Shown: positions 8,451 through 16,982, numbered from the stretch's first letter. The stretch: DNA of 64,000 bases from Clavibacter sp. A6099 (GCF_021919125.1 NZ_CP083439.1:744001-808000), one strand, 5' to 3'. Numbers and translations: made by a program. The notes: generated by a model not told the origin, from the sequence alone.

Positions 8451-8506
8451 TGTGCGGGGTGGGATCGTGCGGGGTCGGGTCGTGCGGTGTCCGGTCGTGC
8501 GGTGCG
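8451..8506 (-). repeat. degenerate 15-bp direct repeats before the DsbA-like gene
   Basis: The 12-mer GGTCGTGCGGTG occurs at 8478 and exactly 15 bp later at 8493. A weaker copy, GGATCGTGCGGGG, lies at 8462-8474, and part of a fourth lies near 8450. They fill most of the 112-bp gap between the CopD-CtaG stop and the DsbA-like start. Repeats in helical phase (about 1.5 turns) can be regulator sites, but slippage products of GC-rich DNA look alike. Confidence 0.6.
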
Positions 8507-8548
8507 GGGGCGGGGCGCCCGGGGAGGGCGCGGGATGCGGGGCGCGCG

Positions 8549-10654
8549 TCATGCGGTCGGCTCCGCGCCGCGATCGTGCCGGTGGATGGCCTGCAGGTTC
8601 GCGTTGTAGGCGCGCAGCTCCGCGTCGTCGTCGCGGAGGGCGGCGCGGTCGTAGCGTCGGGCGGCGCGCGTCTCGGACGTCGACCACTGGCGCACCACCA
8701 TGAGCGCGACGAGCACGACGGGCAGCTCTCCCGCGCCCCACGCGATCCCGCCGCCCGCGGCCTGGTCCGCGAGCAGCTGGGCGTCCGTCTGGATGCCGAG
8801 CTGGTGCCAGAAGTCGATCGCGAGGATCGACGTGCCCGACATGATCGACAGCCCGAAGAACGCGTGGAACGCCATGGTCGCGAGCAGGATGATGAGCCGG
8901 ATCGGGTAGGGCGGCCGGCGCGGCCCGGGATCCACCCCGATCAGCACGAAGAAGAACAGGTATCCGCTGATGAGGAAGTGCACGCACATCAGCAGGTGCC
9001 CCTGGTGGGTCTGCAGCGACCACTCGAACCAGCCGGTCCAGTAGAACGCGACCAGGCTGCCGGCGAAGACGACGGCCGCGACGACCGGGTGCGTCACGAG
9101 CGCCGAGTAGCGGGAGTGCGTGGCGGCGAGCACCCACTCGCGGACGCCGCGGCTGCCGTCCCTCCGGGCGGGGACGGTGCGGAGCAGGAGCAGCACGGGG
9201 GCGCCGAGCACGAGCAGCGGCGGCACGTACATCATCAGCAGCATGTGCTGGATCATGTGCGTGCTGAAGTGCACGGCGCCGTAGACACCGGGCCCGCCGC
9301 TGGTCGCGTAGACGAGGAGCGCGCAGCCGGCGAGCCACGGCACCGTGCGGGCGGGCGACCACGCGTCGCCGCGGACCCGCAGCCGGCGCACGGCCACGAG
9401 GTACAGGCCGGCGAGCACGACGGCCCCGGCGAGGAAGAGGTAGTCGGGATGGAACGACGTCAGCATCCGCTCGGTCGTCACCGGGTCGGGGAACGTGAAG
9501 CCGATGAGCGAGGCGCGCGGATCCACGTCGGCGACGGAGGTCTGCGGGACCGGCGGCGCGCTCCGGCTGAGCGCCACGGACACGCCCATCGCGACGGACA
9601 TGGCCACGACCTCGCCGACCGCGAGCCGGAGGAACGCGGTGCGGCGGGTCGCGTCGCGGACGAGGCCCGGGATCACGATGCGGCGGTGGGCCCATCCCGC
9701 GAGGCCGAGCCCCATGAGGAGCGTCGTCTTGAGGAGCAGCAGCACGCCGTACGGGGTGGTCACCAGGTCGAGCGGCCCGCCCAGGCGGAGCGACGCGTTG
9801 ATGATCCCGGAGAGCGCGACCGCGACGAACGCCCACCCGGCGAGCGTCGAGTAGCGGCGGACGACCGCGGGCAGCGCGCCGCGCACGTGCCGCTGGAGGA
9901 GGATCACGGCAACGAGGCCGCCGGCCCAGACCGTGACCCCGATGAGGTGGATCCCGAGGCTGTTCACCGCGTTCGCGTGCTCGTAGGTGCCCGCCGCGTG
10001 GCCGGAGAGCGAGAGTGGGAGGAGCGCCAGCATGGCCGTGCCCGCGGCGATGCCGATCCCCGTGACGCGCTGGGTCCACATCGTGACGCCGAGCACCACC
10101 GCGATGCACGCCAGGGACGCGACGAGCGTCTGCCCGAGCTCCAGCCGGGTCGTGAAGTAGGCGAACTGGCCGCGGAAGGTGGGCGACGTGAGGGGCACGC
10201 CGATCACGTTCGCGCCCGAGAGGGCGAGCACGGCGATGCCGGCGGCCAACCACACGGCCGCGGCGCGCGACGCCCAGCGCGTGGCCTTCCACTGCGCGAA
10301 GCTCGCCATGCCCGGCCGCTTCGCCTGCCCCGGGAGGGCGAAGGCCGCGACCACGAGGAGGCCGATGGTGACAGCGGCGGCGGCGTCGTGGATCACGCGC
10401 GCGATGGGCAGGCCGTACCGGACGACCTCGCCGGGGTCGACCAGCAGGGTCGTCGTCGTGGCACCCGTGAACAGGGCGCTGAGGAGCATCACCGCGACGG
10501 CGAGCGGCAGGCACAGCCAGAGGAGCGCCGATCGGCCCGAGACGCGCGGCAACCGCAGCTGGGCGGTGCGCGTCTCGAACGCGATGTCGTCGAGGTCGTC
10601 GGGCGCGGGGGCCCGCGGAGTCGCGGCGGTGGGCAGGGGGGAGTTCGGGGGCAC
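8549..10654 (-). CDS. CopD / cytochrome c oxidase assembly (CtaG) fusion protein
   Basis: This 701-residue membrane protein joins two families. The N-terminal half (about 40-350) has the CopD copper-import fold, with segments such as NSLGIHLIGVTVWAGGLVAV carrying His residues. The C-terminal half (about 385-640) is the caa3-type CtaG domain: PDYLFLAGAVVLAGLYL, AVHFSTHMIQHMLLMMYVPP with clustered His/Met, then LMCVHFLISGYLFFFVLIG and STSILAIDFWHQLGIQ. CtaG proteins help deliver copper to cytochrome c oxidase, and this fusion is common in actinobacteria. The GTG at 10654 is the first plausible start, but its ribosome binding site is weak. The His/Met-rich membrane protein upstream and the DsbA-like gene downstream on the same strand fit a copper/respiration theme. 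Confidence 0.92.
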   Translation of the reverse strand: MPPNSPLPTAATPRAPAPDDLDDIAFETRTAQLRLPRVSGRSALLWLCLPLAVAVMLLSALFTGATTTTLLVDPGEVVRYGLPIARVIHDAAAAVTIGLLVVAAFALPGQAKRPGMASFAQWKATRWASRAAAVWLAAGIAVLALSGANVIGVPLTSPTFRGQFAYFTTRLELGQTLVASLACIAVVLGVTMWTQRVTGIGIAAGTAMLALLPLSLSGHAAGTYEHANAVNSLGIHLIGVTVWAGGLVAVILLQRHVRGALPAVVRRYSTLAGWAFVAVALSGIINASLRLGGPLDLVTTPYGVLLLLKTTLLMGLGLAGWAHRRIVIPGLVRDATRRTAFLRLAVGEVVAMSVAMGVSVALSRSAPPVPQTSVADVDPRASLIGFTFPDPVTTERMLTSFHPDYLFLAGAVVLAGLYLVAVRRLRVRGDAWSPARTVPWLAGCALLVYATSGGPGVYGAVHFSTHMIQHMLLMMYVPPLLVLGAPVLLLLRTVPARRDGSRGVREWVLAATHSRYSALVTHPVVAAVVFAGSLVAFYWTGWFEWSLQTHQGHLLMCVHFLISGYLFFFVLIGVDPGPRRPPYPIRLIILLATMAFHAFFGLSIMSGTSILAIDFWHQLGIQTDAQLLADQAAGGGIAWGAGELPVVLVALMVVRQWSTSETRAARRYDRAALRDDDAELRAYNANLQAIHRHDRGAEPTA

Positions 10655-10779
10655 GGGGATCCGTCCGTGAGGCGCGCCGATGGGCGCGGGCGGGGCCGTT
10701 CGCGTGATCGCGGCACGGCGGAGGCGCGTCTGGCGACGCGGGAAGCCGCGCGGCCGCCTCGGGCGGACGCGCGAGAGAC

Positions 10780-10800
10780 GGGCGCGAGGGCCTCGCGCCC
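10780..10800 (-). terminator. hairpin between the His/Met-rich gene and the CopD-CtaG gene
   Basis: GGGCGCGAG (10780-10788) and CTCGCGCCC (10792-10800) form a perfect nine-pair stem with a three-base loop. It lies just past the stop at 10814. There is no T-tract, as is usual for terminators in this GC range. Confidence 0.5.
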
Positions 10801-10813
10801 GGACGGGCTCGGA

Positions 10814-11452
10814 TCAGGCGGAGGCGGGCGGACCGCGGCGGGGCATCGACGACAGCGCGACGCCCGTGTCCGGCAGACCCGGGTGCCACGCGGCGGGCAC
10901 CCGGTGGCGGAGCTCGCCGGCAGGTGAGGCGAGGAGCGCCACCGCGTGCAGCACCACGACGAGGGCGGTGCGCGCGAGCGCGACGAGGTCCCAGAAGGCG
11001 CGCTCGCCGAAGCGCAGGGCGACGCAGGTGACGGCGGCGGCGAGGACGTGTGCCGCCCACATGCCGGGGCCGTGGTGCATGCCGGCCATCGCTGCGGTCT
11101 CGGTGCCGCCTCCCGCGACCGTCGTGAGGACGGATCCGCCCATGCCGTGGTGCCCGCCGACCATCCGGGTGCTCGCGGTCGTCGCGGCGCCGACGGAGAA
11201 GAGGAGGTGGAACGCCCCCTGGCTGAACGCGACGGCGATCGCGAGACGCAGGACGGAGATGGTGCGTCCGGCGAGGAACGTGCTGACCGGGAGGGCGAAG
11301 GCCGCGGCGATGACGACGCCGACGACGCCCGGAGCCTCACCGCCACCGGCCATGTGGGAGACCGCGGCGACGAGGATCGCGACGCCGGACGTGACGACGC
11401 CCCGCGCGACGCGCACGCCGCGCGTGCCCATCACCTCGGTCCCGCGCTCCAT
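10814..11452 (-). CDS. His/Met-rich membrane protein of unknown function
   Basis: This 212-residue hydrophobic protein has about five membrane segments. A central loop (about 110-145) carries GGHHGMGG and MAGMHHGPGM. Paired His and spaced Met residues of this kind are typical of copper-handling proteins, and the next gene on the strand is the CopD-CtaG fusion, so a copper-related role is likely by inference. I do not recognise a named family. The start at 11452 is chosen over the ATG at 11500 because TAGGCT lies eight bases upstream, in leaderless geometry. A hairpin follows the gene, so transcription may stop before the CopD-CtaG gene. Confidence 0.75.
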   Translation of the reverse strand: MERGTEVMGTRGVRVARGVVTSGVAILVAAVSHMAGGGEAPGVVGVVIAAAFALPVSTFLAGRTISVLRLAIAVAFSQGAFHLLFSVGAATTASTRMVGGHHGMGGSVLTTVAGGGTETAAMAGMHHGPGMWAAHVLAAAVTCVALRFGERAFWDLVALARTALVVVLHAVALLASPAGELRHRVPAAWHPGLPDTGVALSSMPRRGPPASA

Positions 11453-11460
11453 CGCCGTCG

Positions 11461-11466
11461 AGCCTA
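11461..11466 (-). promoter_or_regulatory. leaderless-type -10 box (TAGGCT)
   Basis: TAGGCT on the minus strand ends eight bases before the ATG at 11452 and decides that start over the upstream in-frame ATG. Confidence 0.45.
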
Positions 11467-11519
11467 CGCGGTGCATGCTGCGGGACCGCGGGGACCGCAT
11501 GCGGCGCCCGCCCCGCCCC

Positions 11520-12749
11520 TCAGCCGCGCAGCCGCGGGTAGGCGGCGAGCGTCGGCACGTGGCGCGCGCTCGTGAGGAGGAACCGGTCGGCGATCCCGCG
11601 CACGGGCCGGGACGCCGCGACCCGCACGGCGCCGCGCATCGCCCGCTGCCCGAGCGCGGACGACGGGTGGCTGAGGCGGGCCCCGCCCGGCGGCAGCCCC
11701 TGCGCGCTGTCGGCGTAGCGGCGCAGCTGCCCCTCGTAGCGCGCGAACGCGGCGGCGAAGGTGTCGGCCGGATCCGCGAGCGCGCGTCCCAGCTCGCCCG
11801 CGAGCACGTGGGCGGCGACCAGCGAGAGGGTCGTGCCCATGCCGGTGGGGCCGGATCCCCAGGCCGCGTCGCCCAGGAGGGCGATGCGTCCCTTCGACCA
11901 CGTCGAGACGATCACCTGCTCCATGCGCTGCGTGTAGAACTCGTCCGGTCGGGCCTGGAAGCCGTCGAGGATCCGCTCGACCTGCCAGCCCGTGCCGCGG
12001 AAGCGCGCGCGCAGCACGGTCATCTGCGCGTCGAACGGCAGCTGCTCGAACCCGGACGGCTCCGACTCGAACGACAGGCTCGCGCGGATCGTGCCCTCGT
12101 CGTCGGGCCGGATGGTGGCGTTCCGCGCGCCGCGTCCCGTGAGGAAGTCCCAGTAGCCCGTGTCGCCGGGGATCCGGTCGATCGTCCCGTAGGCGATGCT
12201 CACGCCGTGGTCGCGGAGGGTGGTCTCCTCGGCGAACGCCAGCCGACGCGTGCGGGAGCTGCGGCCCTCGGCGACGAGCAGGAGGTCGTAGCGCTCGCGG
12301 GATCCGCTCGCGAGCTCGACGTCGACCCCGGTGGCGTCCTGGCGCACCCCCGTCACGAAGTCGCCGTAGCGGAGCTCGACGTCGTCCCGCACGAGGTCCA
12401 CGAGGATCCCCGCGAACCGGCCGCGCAGGATCTCCACCTCCGCCGTCGGCCCGTCCTTCCCCACGGCGCGGGGGAACGTGGCGACGACGCGGCCGTCCTC
12501 GTCGACGAAGCGCGTCCCGTCCTCGCCGGTGAGGTTCGCCATGACGGCGTCCTCGATGCCCATGCGTCGGAGGACGTCGCGGCCGAGGCCACGCACGTCG
12601 ATGTTCTGCCCGGCCTGGCGCTGCTCGGCGGAGCGCTCGAGCAGGGTCACGTCGAAGCCCTCGCGCGTAAGCCCCCAGGCGAGCGCCGGTCCGGCGATGC
12701 TGGCTCCGGTCACGAGGACCCTCGGGCGGTGGTGGGCGGTGTCGGCCAT
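11520..12749 (-). CDS. FAD-dependent monooxygenase (PHBH/TetX-like)
   Basis: The 409-residue protein is a class A flavoprotein hydroxylase. It has the GASIAGPALAWGLTREG FAD-binding Rossmann motif at about 14-30, the dinucleotide glutamate in VTLLERS, an AEGRSSRTRR motif (DG-like) near 160, and RIALLGDAAWGSGPTGMGTT near 290, the GD motif binding the FAD ribityl. The C-terminus is helical. The substrate is unknown; relatives hydroxylate aromatics, polyketides or tetracyclines. GAGGAG seven bases before the ATG at 12749 sets the start. The divergent marR gene with an operator between them suggests the enzyme is induced by a small aromatic or toxic ligand. Confidence 0.9.
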   Translation of the reverse strand: MADTAHHRPRVLVTGASIAGPALAWGLTREGFDVTLLERSAEQRQAGQNIDVRGLGRDVLRRMGIEDAVMANLTGEDGTRFVDEDGRVVATFPRAVGKDGPTAEVEILRGRFAGILVDLVRDDVELRYGDFVTGVRQDATGVDVELASGSRERYDLLLVAEGRSSRTRRLAFAEETTLRDHGVSIAYGTIDRIPGDTGYWDFLTGRGARNATIRPDDEGTIRASLSFESEPSGFEQLPFDAQMTVLRARFRGTGWQVERILDGFQARPDEFYTQRMEQVIVSTWSKGRIALLGDAAWGSGPTGMGTTLSLVAAHVLAGELGRALADPADTFAAAFARYEGQLRRYADSAQGLPPGGARLSHPSSALGQRAMRGAVRVAASRPVRGIADRFLLTSARHVPTLAAYPRLRG

Positions 12750-12797
12750 GGATGATCTCCTCGTGTCGTCGAGCTGGCCCGTGATCTCGGGCACGAG

Positions 12798-12832
12798 TAG
12801 ACTCTATGGCGTAGATGCTTCATGGTGAAGCA
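12798..12832. promoter_or_regulatory. divergent promoter with MarR-type operator
   Basis: TGCTTCA (12816-12822) and TGAAGCA (12826-12832) form a perfect inverted repeat with a three-base spacer. It lies 27 bases before the marR start. TAGACT at 12798-12803 is a candidate -10 element. The repeat is in AT-richer DNA between two divergent genes, as expected of an autoregulatory MarR operator. Confidence 0.75.
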
Positions 12833-12858
12833 ATCGGGTCGACTCGGAGGAACACGAC

Positions 12859-13353
12859 ATGTCCCACACCATCGCGATCCCGGGCGACCGCTCCGACGTG
12901 CTCGAGCGGCTGCGGGACTACACGACCGCGTTCGACGAGTCGGTGCGGCAGCTGGCCGCGGCGGTCGGGCTGCCGACGACGGACACGACGGCGCTCGCCG
13001 AGGTGATCTGGGCGGACACCGCCGGCCGGGCGCTGTCCCCGGCCCGCCTCTCGGAGAAGCTCCACCTGACCTCGGGGGCGACGACGGCGCTCATCAACCG
13101 GCTCGAGGGCGGCGGGCACATCGGGCGGAGCCGCGAGAGCGCCGACCGGCGGGTGGTCACGCTGCGGCCGACCACCGCGTCCCGAGAGCATGTGATGGAC
13201 GTGCTGCAGGGCGCGCAGGCCGAGGTCGACCGGGCGCTCGACGGGTTCACCGCCGAGCAGCTCCGCACGGCGGCCGCCGTCGTGCGCGCGGTCGCGGAGG
13301 GGACGGCGGCGGGGACCCGCGGGATGACGGGCGACGGCGCGGCGCGCGGCTGA
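12859..13353 (+). CDS. MarR family transcriptional regulator
   Basis: The 164-residue protein has a MarR winged helix at about 30-110. The recognition region ARLSEKLHLTSGATTALINRLEGG is followed by wing residues HIGRSRESADRRVVTLRPT, with the DRR motif typical of MarR proteins. Flanking helices would form the dimer interface. It probably represses itself and the divergent FAD monooxygenase through the TGCTTCA-N3-TGAAGCA palindrome. GGAGGAA ends about nine bases before the ATG. The inducer is unknown. Confidence 0.9.
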   Translation: MSHTIAIPGDRSDVLERLRDYTTAFDESVRQLAAAVGLPTTDTTALAEVIWADTAGRALSPARLSEKLHLTSGATTALINRLEGGGHIGRSRESADRRVVTLRPTTASREHVMDVLQGAQAEVDRALDGFTAEQLRTAAAVVRAVAEGTAAGTRGMTGDGAARG

Positions 13354-13368
13354 GGGGCGACCGCCCGG

Positions 13369-14166
13369 TCAGCCCGCCGGCACGCAGGGGCTGTCGCAGC
13401 CCGCGGCGCGCTGGCGCTCGATCTCCCGCTCGCGTGCCCGCTCCAGCAGCGACACGTGCAGGTATCCCGCGTATCCGCCCGGCGTGCGCCCCTCGCGGCG
13501 GCTCGACGTGAGCACCTCGCCGGCCGCCGACGCCGTGATCCGCGCGTCGAGCGCCCGGAGCCTGCCCACCAGGTCGACGTCCTCGTGCTCCGCGACGGCC
13601 GGGAAGCCGCCGGCCGCGACGTAGGCGTCGGCGCGCACGCCGAGGTTCGCGCCGTGCACGTGCCCGTTGGCGTGGCCGGGCACTCGGGTCGCGCGCCAGG
13701 CGGCGACCTGCGCGGGGCTGAGGTCGTGGAGCTCGGGGCGGACGGTGCCCACGACCACGTCGGCACCCGCGTCGGCGAGCTCGAGCTGGCTCGTGATCCA
13801 CGCGGGCGGCACCGCGGAGTCGGCGTCGGTGCACGCGATCCAGTGCTCGGCGTCGTCGCCGTCCCAGCCCGCGCGGGCGGCGTCGACCCCCTGGGCGCGC
13901 GCGGCACCCACGCGCCCGGCGGCGCTCTCGATGACCTCGACGCCCGCGGCGCGCGCCACCTCCGCGGTGCGATCACGGCAGTCGTCGGCCACGAGGATCA
14001 CGCGCACGCGCACCCCGGCGGCCCGTGCGCGGGCCGCGGCGACCTCGACGGACGCGAGGCAGCGGCCGACCAGCTCCTCCTCGTCGCGCGCCGGGATGAC
14101 GACCGTGACCGCGCGGATCCGCGGGGCCGGCTCGACCCCGACCGCCGCGGCCGACCCGCTCGTCAC
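13369..14166 (-). CDS. family 2 glycosyltransferase
   Basis: The 265-residue protein has the GT-A fold of family 2. VTVVIPARDEEELVGRCLAS lies at about 18-37, RVILVADDCRDRTAEVA near 52-68, the metal-binding DADS (DxD-type) near 112-115, and an EHEDVDLVGRL motif near 200 where ED(x)DL carries the catalytic base. No membrane helix is evident, so it acts on a soluble or peripheral acceptor. The start GTGA overlaps the stop of the upstream fusion gene by four bases, so the two are translationally coupled and probably belong to one pathway. Confidence 0.88.
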   Translation of the reverse strand: MTSGSAAAVGVEPAPRIRAVTVVIPARDEEELVGRCLASVEVAAARARAAGVRVRVILVADDCRDRTAEVARAAGVEVIESAAGRVGAARAQGVDAARAGWDGDDAEHWIACTDADSAVPPAWITSQLELADAGADVVVGTVRPELHDLSPAQVAAWRATRVPGHANGHVHGANLGVRADAYVAAGGFPAVAEHEDVDLVGRLRALDARITASAAGEVLTSSRREGRTPGGYAGYLHVSLLERAREREIERQRAAGCDSPCVPAG

Positions 14167-16766
14167 CGCAGCCCCGTGCGCACGGCGACCGAGCGCGGAT
14201 CCGCGGACAGCACCTCGAGCAGGAAGTCGTCCTCCTCGTGCCGCATCAGCACGTGCAGCCCGGGGACGGCGGCGAGCCGCGCGTGCACCTCGTCGCCCGT
14301 GCGCCGGAAGTCGCCCTCCGGGTGTCGCCAGTGGCAGGCCACCAGCGAGCCGTCGGCGCCGAGTGCGCCGGGCAGGGCGGCGAGCACGCGGTCGAACGCG
14401 GCGTCGTCGAGGTAGTAGCCGACCTCGCTCATCACGACGAGGTCGAAGGCGCCCTCCGGCCAGTCGGCGCCCACGTCGCGCACCTCGACGCGCACGTGCG
14501 GCGTGTCGGCGAGGCGGACGCGGGCCCGCTCGACCGCGGTCGGGGCGACGTCCACGGCCAGCAGCTCGTCCACGCGCTCGGCGAGGCCCGCCGTCGTCAC
14601 GCCGATGGAGCAGCCGATCTCGAGCGCCCGCCCGTACCGCTCGTCGGGCAGGGCCGCGAGGGTGGCGAGGCGCTTGCGGCGCTCGTACCAGCGCGTGGTG
14701 ACGCGCCACGGATCCTCGGCGCGGGCGTACGCGGCGTCGAAGCGCTCGGCGGCGGTGGGCGTCGCGGACGCGTCGTTCCCCACGATCAGCACCTCCCGGT
14801 CGCGGTCGGCGTGCCGGAGGAACCCGGGCTGCAGCACGGCCGCGTCCTCGGGGGCGGCGGAGAGCGGATCCACCTGGCTGGCATGCGCCCGGATCGCAGC
14901 CCGCTTGGCGTCCCGGGTGCGCGCGTCGAGCGGCAGGGCGCGCATCGCGGCCCACGGCACGCGCGCATCGTCCGGCGTCGCCCAGTGCCACATCCACACC
15001 GGGTACTCCGCGAGCCGGATCCCGCGCTCGGCGGGCAGCGCGCCCACCAGCTCGGCCACGACCTCGCCCGTGACGCGGTGGTCCCGGTGCCCGTCGCCGC
15101 GCCAGGGAGCCGCGACCCAGGTGCCGGGCGCGGCCTCGTCCAGGAGCGCGCTGAGGTCGTCGCGCACGGCGTCGCGGCGCTCGCGGATCCCGCCGTCGGG
15201 GTGCCCGAGGAGCACGAGCCGCGCGTCGGGCGCGACCGCGTCGAGGGCGGCGCGGGCCTCGTCCCGGCGGACGGCCACGAGCTCGTCCGGCGTGCGCGTG
15301 GGGGATCCGGGGTGCGAGGCCGCGCCGTCCGTCACGATCACGAGGGTCACCGGCACTCCCCGCGCGGCCGCGGTCGCCATGAGCCCCGCGGCGCCGATCG
15401 ACTCGTCGTCGGCGTGCGCGGAGACGACGAGGAGCGCGGCCATCCCGGAGAGGTCGGGCGCGGCGAGCGAGTCCCAGCGCGGATCCGCGTCCCAGGCGCC
15501 TGCGTCGGTGCCGGGCTCGCGCGCGTCGAAGGCCACGCCCGCGGCGGGCATCGCGTCGGTCCCGGTCCCGGTCCCGGTCGCGGTCGTCGCCTGGTCCGTC
15601 GCGTCCGCCTCAGCCGCGCGTCGCCGCACGGCCTCCGCGAGCGCCCCGCCGAGGGACGCGTCGTCGCGCTCCGCGTGGTGCTGTCGCACGTACAGCCCGA
15701 GGTCGGCCACGCGCTTGGCGTGGTCCGCGTCCTGCGCGAGCGGCGCCGGCCCGAGCGCGTGCGCCACATGGGTCAGGGTCTCGTCCACCGCGCGGGCGAC
15801 GACGGCGCGCACCCGCTTCGCGAGCAGGCGCCCCTCCTCGCCCGAGGCTCGCCCGCGGTCGACCAGCAGGGCGGCCTCGGCGAGCGATGCGCGCGCGCCG
15901 TCGAGCGCCGCGTCGACCGCGCCCAGGTGCATGAGCAGGAGGCGGTCGGCGCCCTCGCGGGACGCGGCCCGGAGCAGCGTGCGCGCCAGCCCGACCGCGC
16001 CGCCGTACCAGCAGGCCGCGACCTGGATCCCGCCCCAGTGGAACCCGGGCCGCTCCAGGTACCAGCCGGGTGCGCCCACGCGTCGCGCCGAGACGTCGCG
16101 CAGGCGCAGCGGCCCGCTCGGCACCTCCACGAGCCCGCGGGCGACCCACGCGCCGGGAACGACCTCGACGCCGTCCTGCCGGAGGTCCACCGCGAAGAGG
16201 CCGCGCGAACCGTCGTCGACCGCGGCGGTGATGAGCGCGTGCGTCAGCGATCCGGCCAGCGAGCACCACGGCTTGGTGCCGGACAGCCGCACGGTCTCGG
16301 ATCCGCTCGTGTCCGACACGGCCGTCAGCGGGTCCCCGCCGCCCTCGGCCGCGAACACGCCCCACGTGCGCGCCGCGGCGTCGCCCGGGTGCGCGTCGTC
16401 ACGGCTCGCGCCGTCCCCGCCCGCGTCCTCGCGCTCCTGATCGAGGATCGCGAGCGCGTCCAGGTGCGGCTCGACCGTGCGCGCGATGCCGAGGTCGGCC
16501 GCGGCGAGCGTCGCGAGCGCCTCCCAGAGGTCCGCCGTGCCGCCCGCGCCCGGCCGGGCGCCGCCGCTGCCGAGCGCGACCGCGAGCGCCAGCGCCCGCT
16601 CCGTCGTCCACGCCGGCCCCGGGGGCGTCTCCGCGAGCGCCGCGCGCACGAGCGCGACGGCGGGTCCAGGCCCGTCATCGCCCGACGGCACCGCGCCGGA
16701 TGCGAGGCGGACGCGCGCGGGATCGTCCGCGTCGAGGGGCTGTGCGGGCTGGGGGCCGGATGTCAC
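14163..16766 (-). CDS. three-domain fusion: acyl-CoA dehydrogenase-like, PIG-L deacetylase, NodS-like methyltransferase
   Basis: One uninterrupted 867-codon frame joins three enzyme families. Residues about 20-390 resemble acyl-CoA dehydrogenases (KPWCSLAGSLTHALITAAVD; FHWGGIQVAACWYGGAVGLA). A Thr/Gly-repeat linker follows at about 393-405. Residues about 440-660 are a PIG-L/LmbE deacetylase with VSAHADDES in place of the usual AHPDDE zinc motif, plus DGHRDHRVTG. Residues about 675-860 are a NodS-type SAM methyltransferase (EDPWRVTTRWYERRKR; RALEIGCSIGVTTAG). Bifunctional deacetylase/methyltransferase proteins are known in actinobacteria beside separate acyl-CoA dehydrogenases; having all three in one chain is unusual. 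The GTG at 16766 is tentative, since longer forms exist. An internal start at Met406 would separate the first domain. Overlap with the glycosyltransferase suggests modification of an N-acetylated sugar. Confidence 0.8.
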   Translation of the reverse strand: MTSGPQPAQPLDADDPARVRLASGAVPSGDDGPGPAVALVRAALAETPPGPAWTTERALALAVALGSGGARPGAGGTADLWEALATLAAADLGIARTVEPHLDALAILDQEREDAGGDGASRDDAHPGDAAARTWGVFAAEGGGDPLTAVSDTSGSETVRLSGTKPWCSLAGSLTHALITAAVDDGSRGLFAVDLRQDGVEVVPGAWVARGLVEVPSGPLRLRDVSARRVGAPGWYLERPGFHWGGIQVAACWYGGAVGLARTLLRAASREGADRLLLMHLGAVDAALDGARASLAEAALLVDRGRASGEEGRLLAKRVRAVVARAVDETLTHVAHALGPAPLAQDADHAKRVADLGLYVRQHHAERDDASLGGALAEAVRRRAAEADATDQATTATGTGTGTDAMPAAGVAFDAREPGTDAGAWDADPRWDSLAAPDLSGMAALLVVSAHADDESIGAAGLMATAAARGVPVTLVIVTDGAASHPGSPTRTPDELVAVRRDEARAALDAVAPDARLVLLGHPDGGIRERRDAVRDDLSALLDEAAPGTWVAAPWRGDGHRDHRVTGEVVAELVGALPAERGIRLAEYPVWMWHWATPDDARVPWAAMRALPLDARTRDAKRAAIRAHASQVDPLSAAPEDAAVLQPGFLRHADRDREVLIVGNDASATPTAAERFDAAYARAEDPWRVTTRWYERRKRLATLAALPDERYGRALEIGCSIGVTTAGLAERVDELLAVDVAPTAVERARVRLADTPHVRVEVRDVGADWPEGAFDLVVMSEVGYYLDDAAFDRVLAALPGALGADGSLVACHWRHPEGDFRRTGDEVHARLAAVPGLHVLMRHEEDDFLLEVLSADPRSVAVRTGLR
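15556..15591 (-). repeat. hexanucleotide repeat in the fusion linker
   Basis: About four imperfect copies of GGTCCC-like hexamers encode the Thr-Gly repeat between the dehydrogenase-like and deacetylase parts. A low-complexity coding repeat at this junction is what an inter-domain linker in a gene fusion would look like. Confidence 0.6.
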
Positions 16767-16982
16767 GTGGTGGGGCGCCGAATCGTCGAGGGATGAGCCG
16801 GGCGGGGCCCGGTCGTCCTTCGAACCTACAAGCGTCCGAGTCCGGCTGCCCGGGGGCGGCGCGACACCGCGATCGTGTGGCATCCTGGCCGCCTCGGATC
16901 CCCCGGCCATGCGGGTGTGGGACCCTGACGGCAGGGCTGGGGCGCGATCCGCACCGCCCACGCACGACAGAGGGGATCCACC

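Noticed and set aside
14238-16796. Very long plus-strand open frames (over 600 and over 850 codons) opposite the fusion gene
   Set aside because: They are antisense shadows caused by high GC at third positions. Their translations are Arg/Ala/Gly-rich with no family motifs, while the minus-strand frame carries three recognisable domains.
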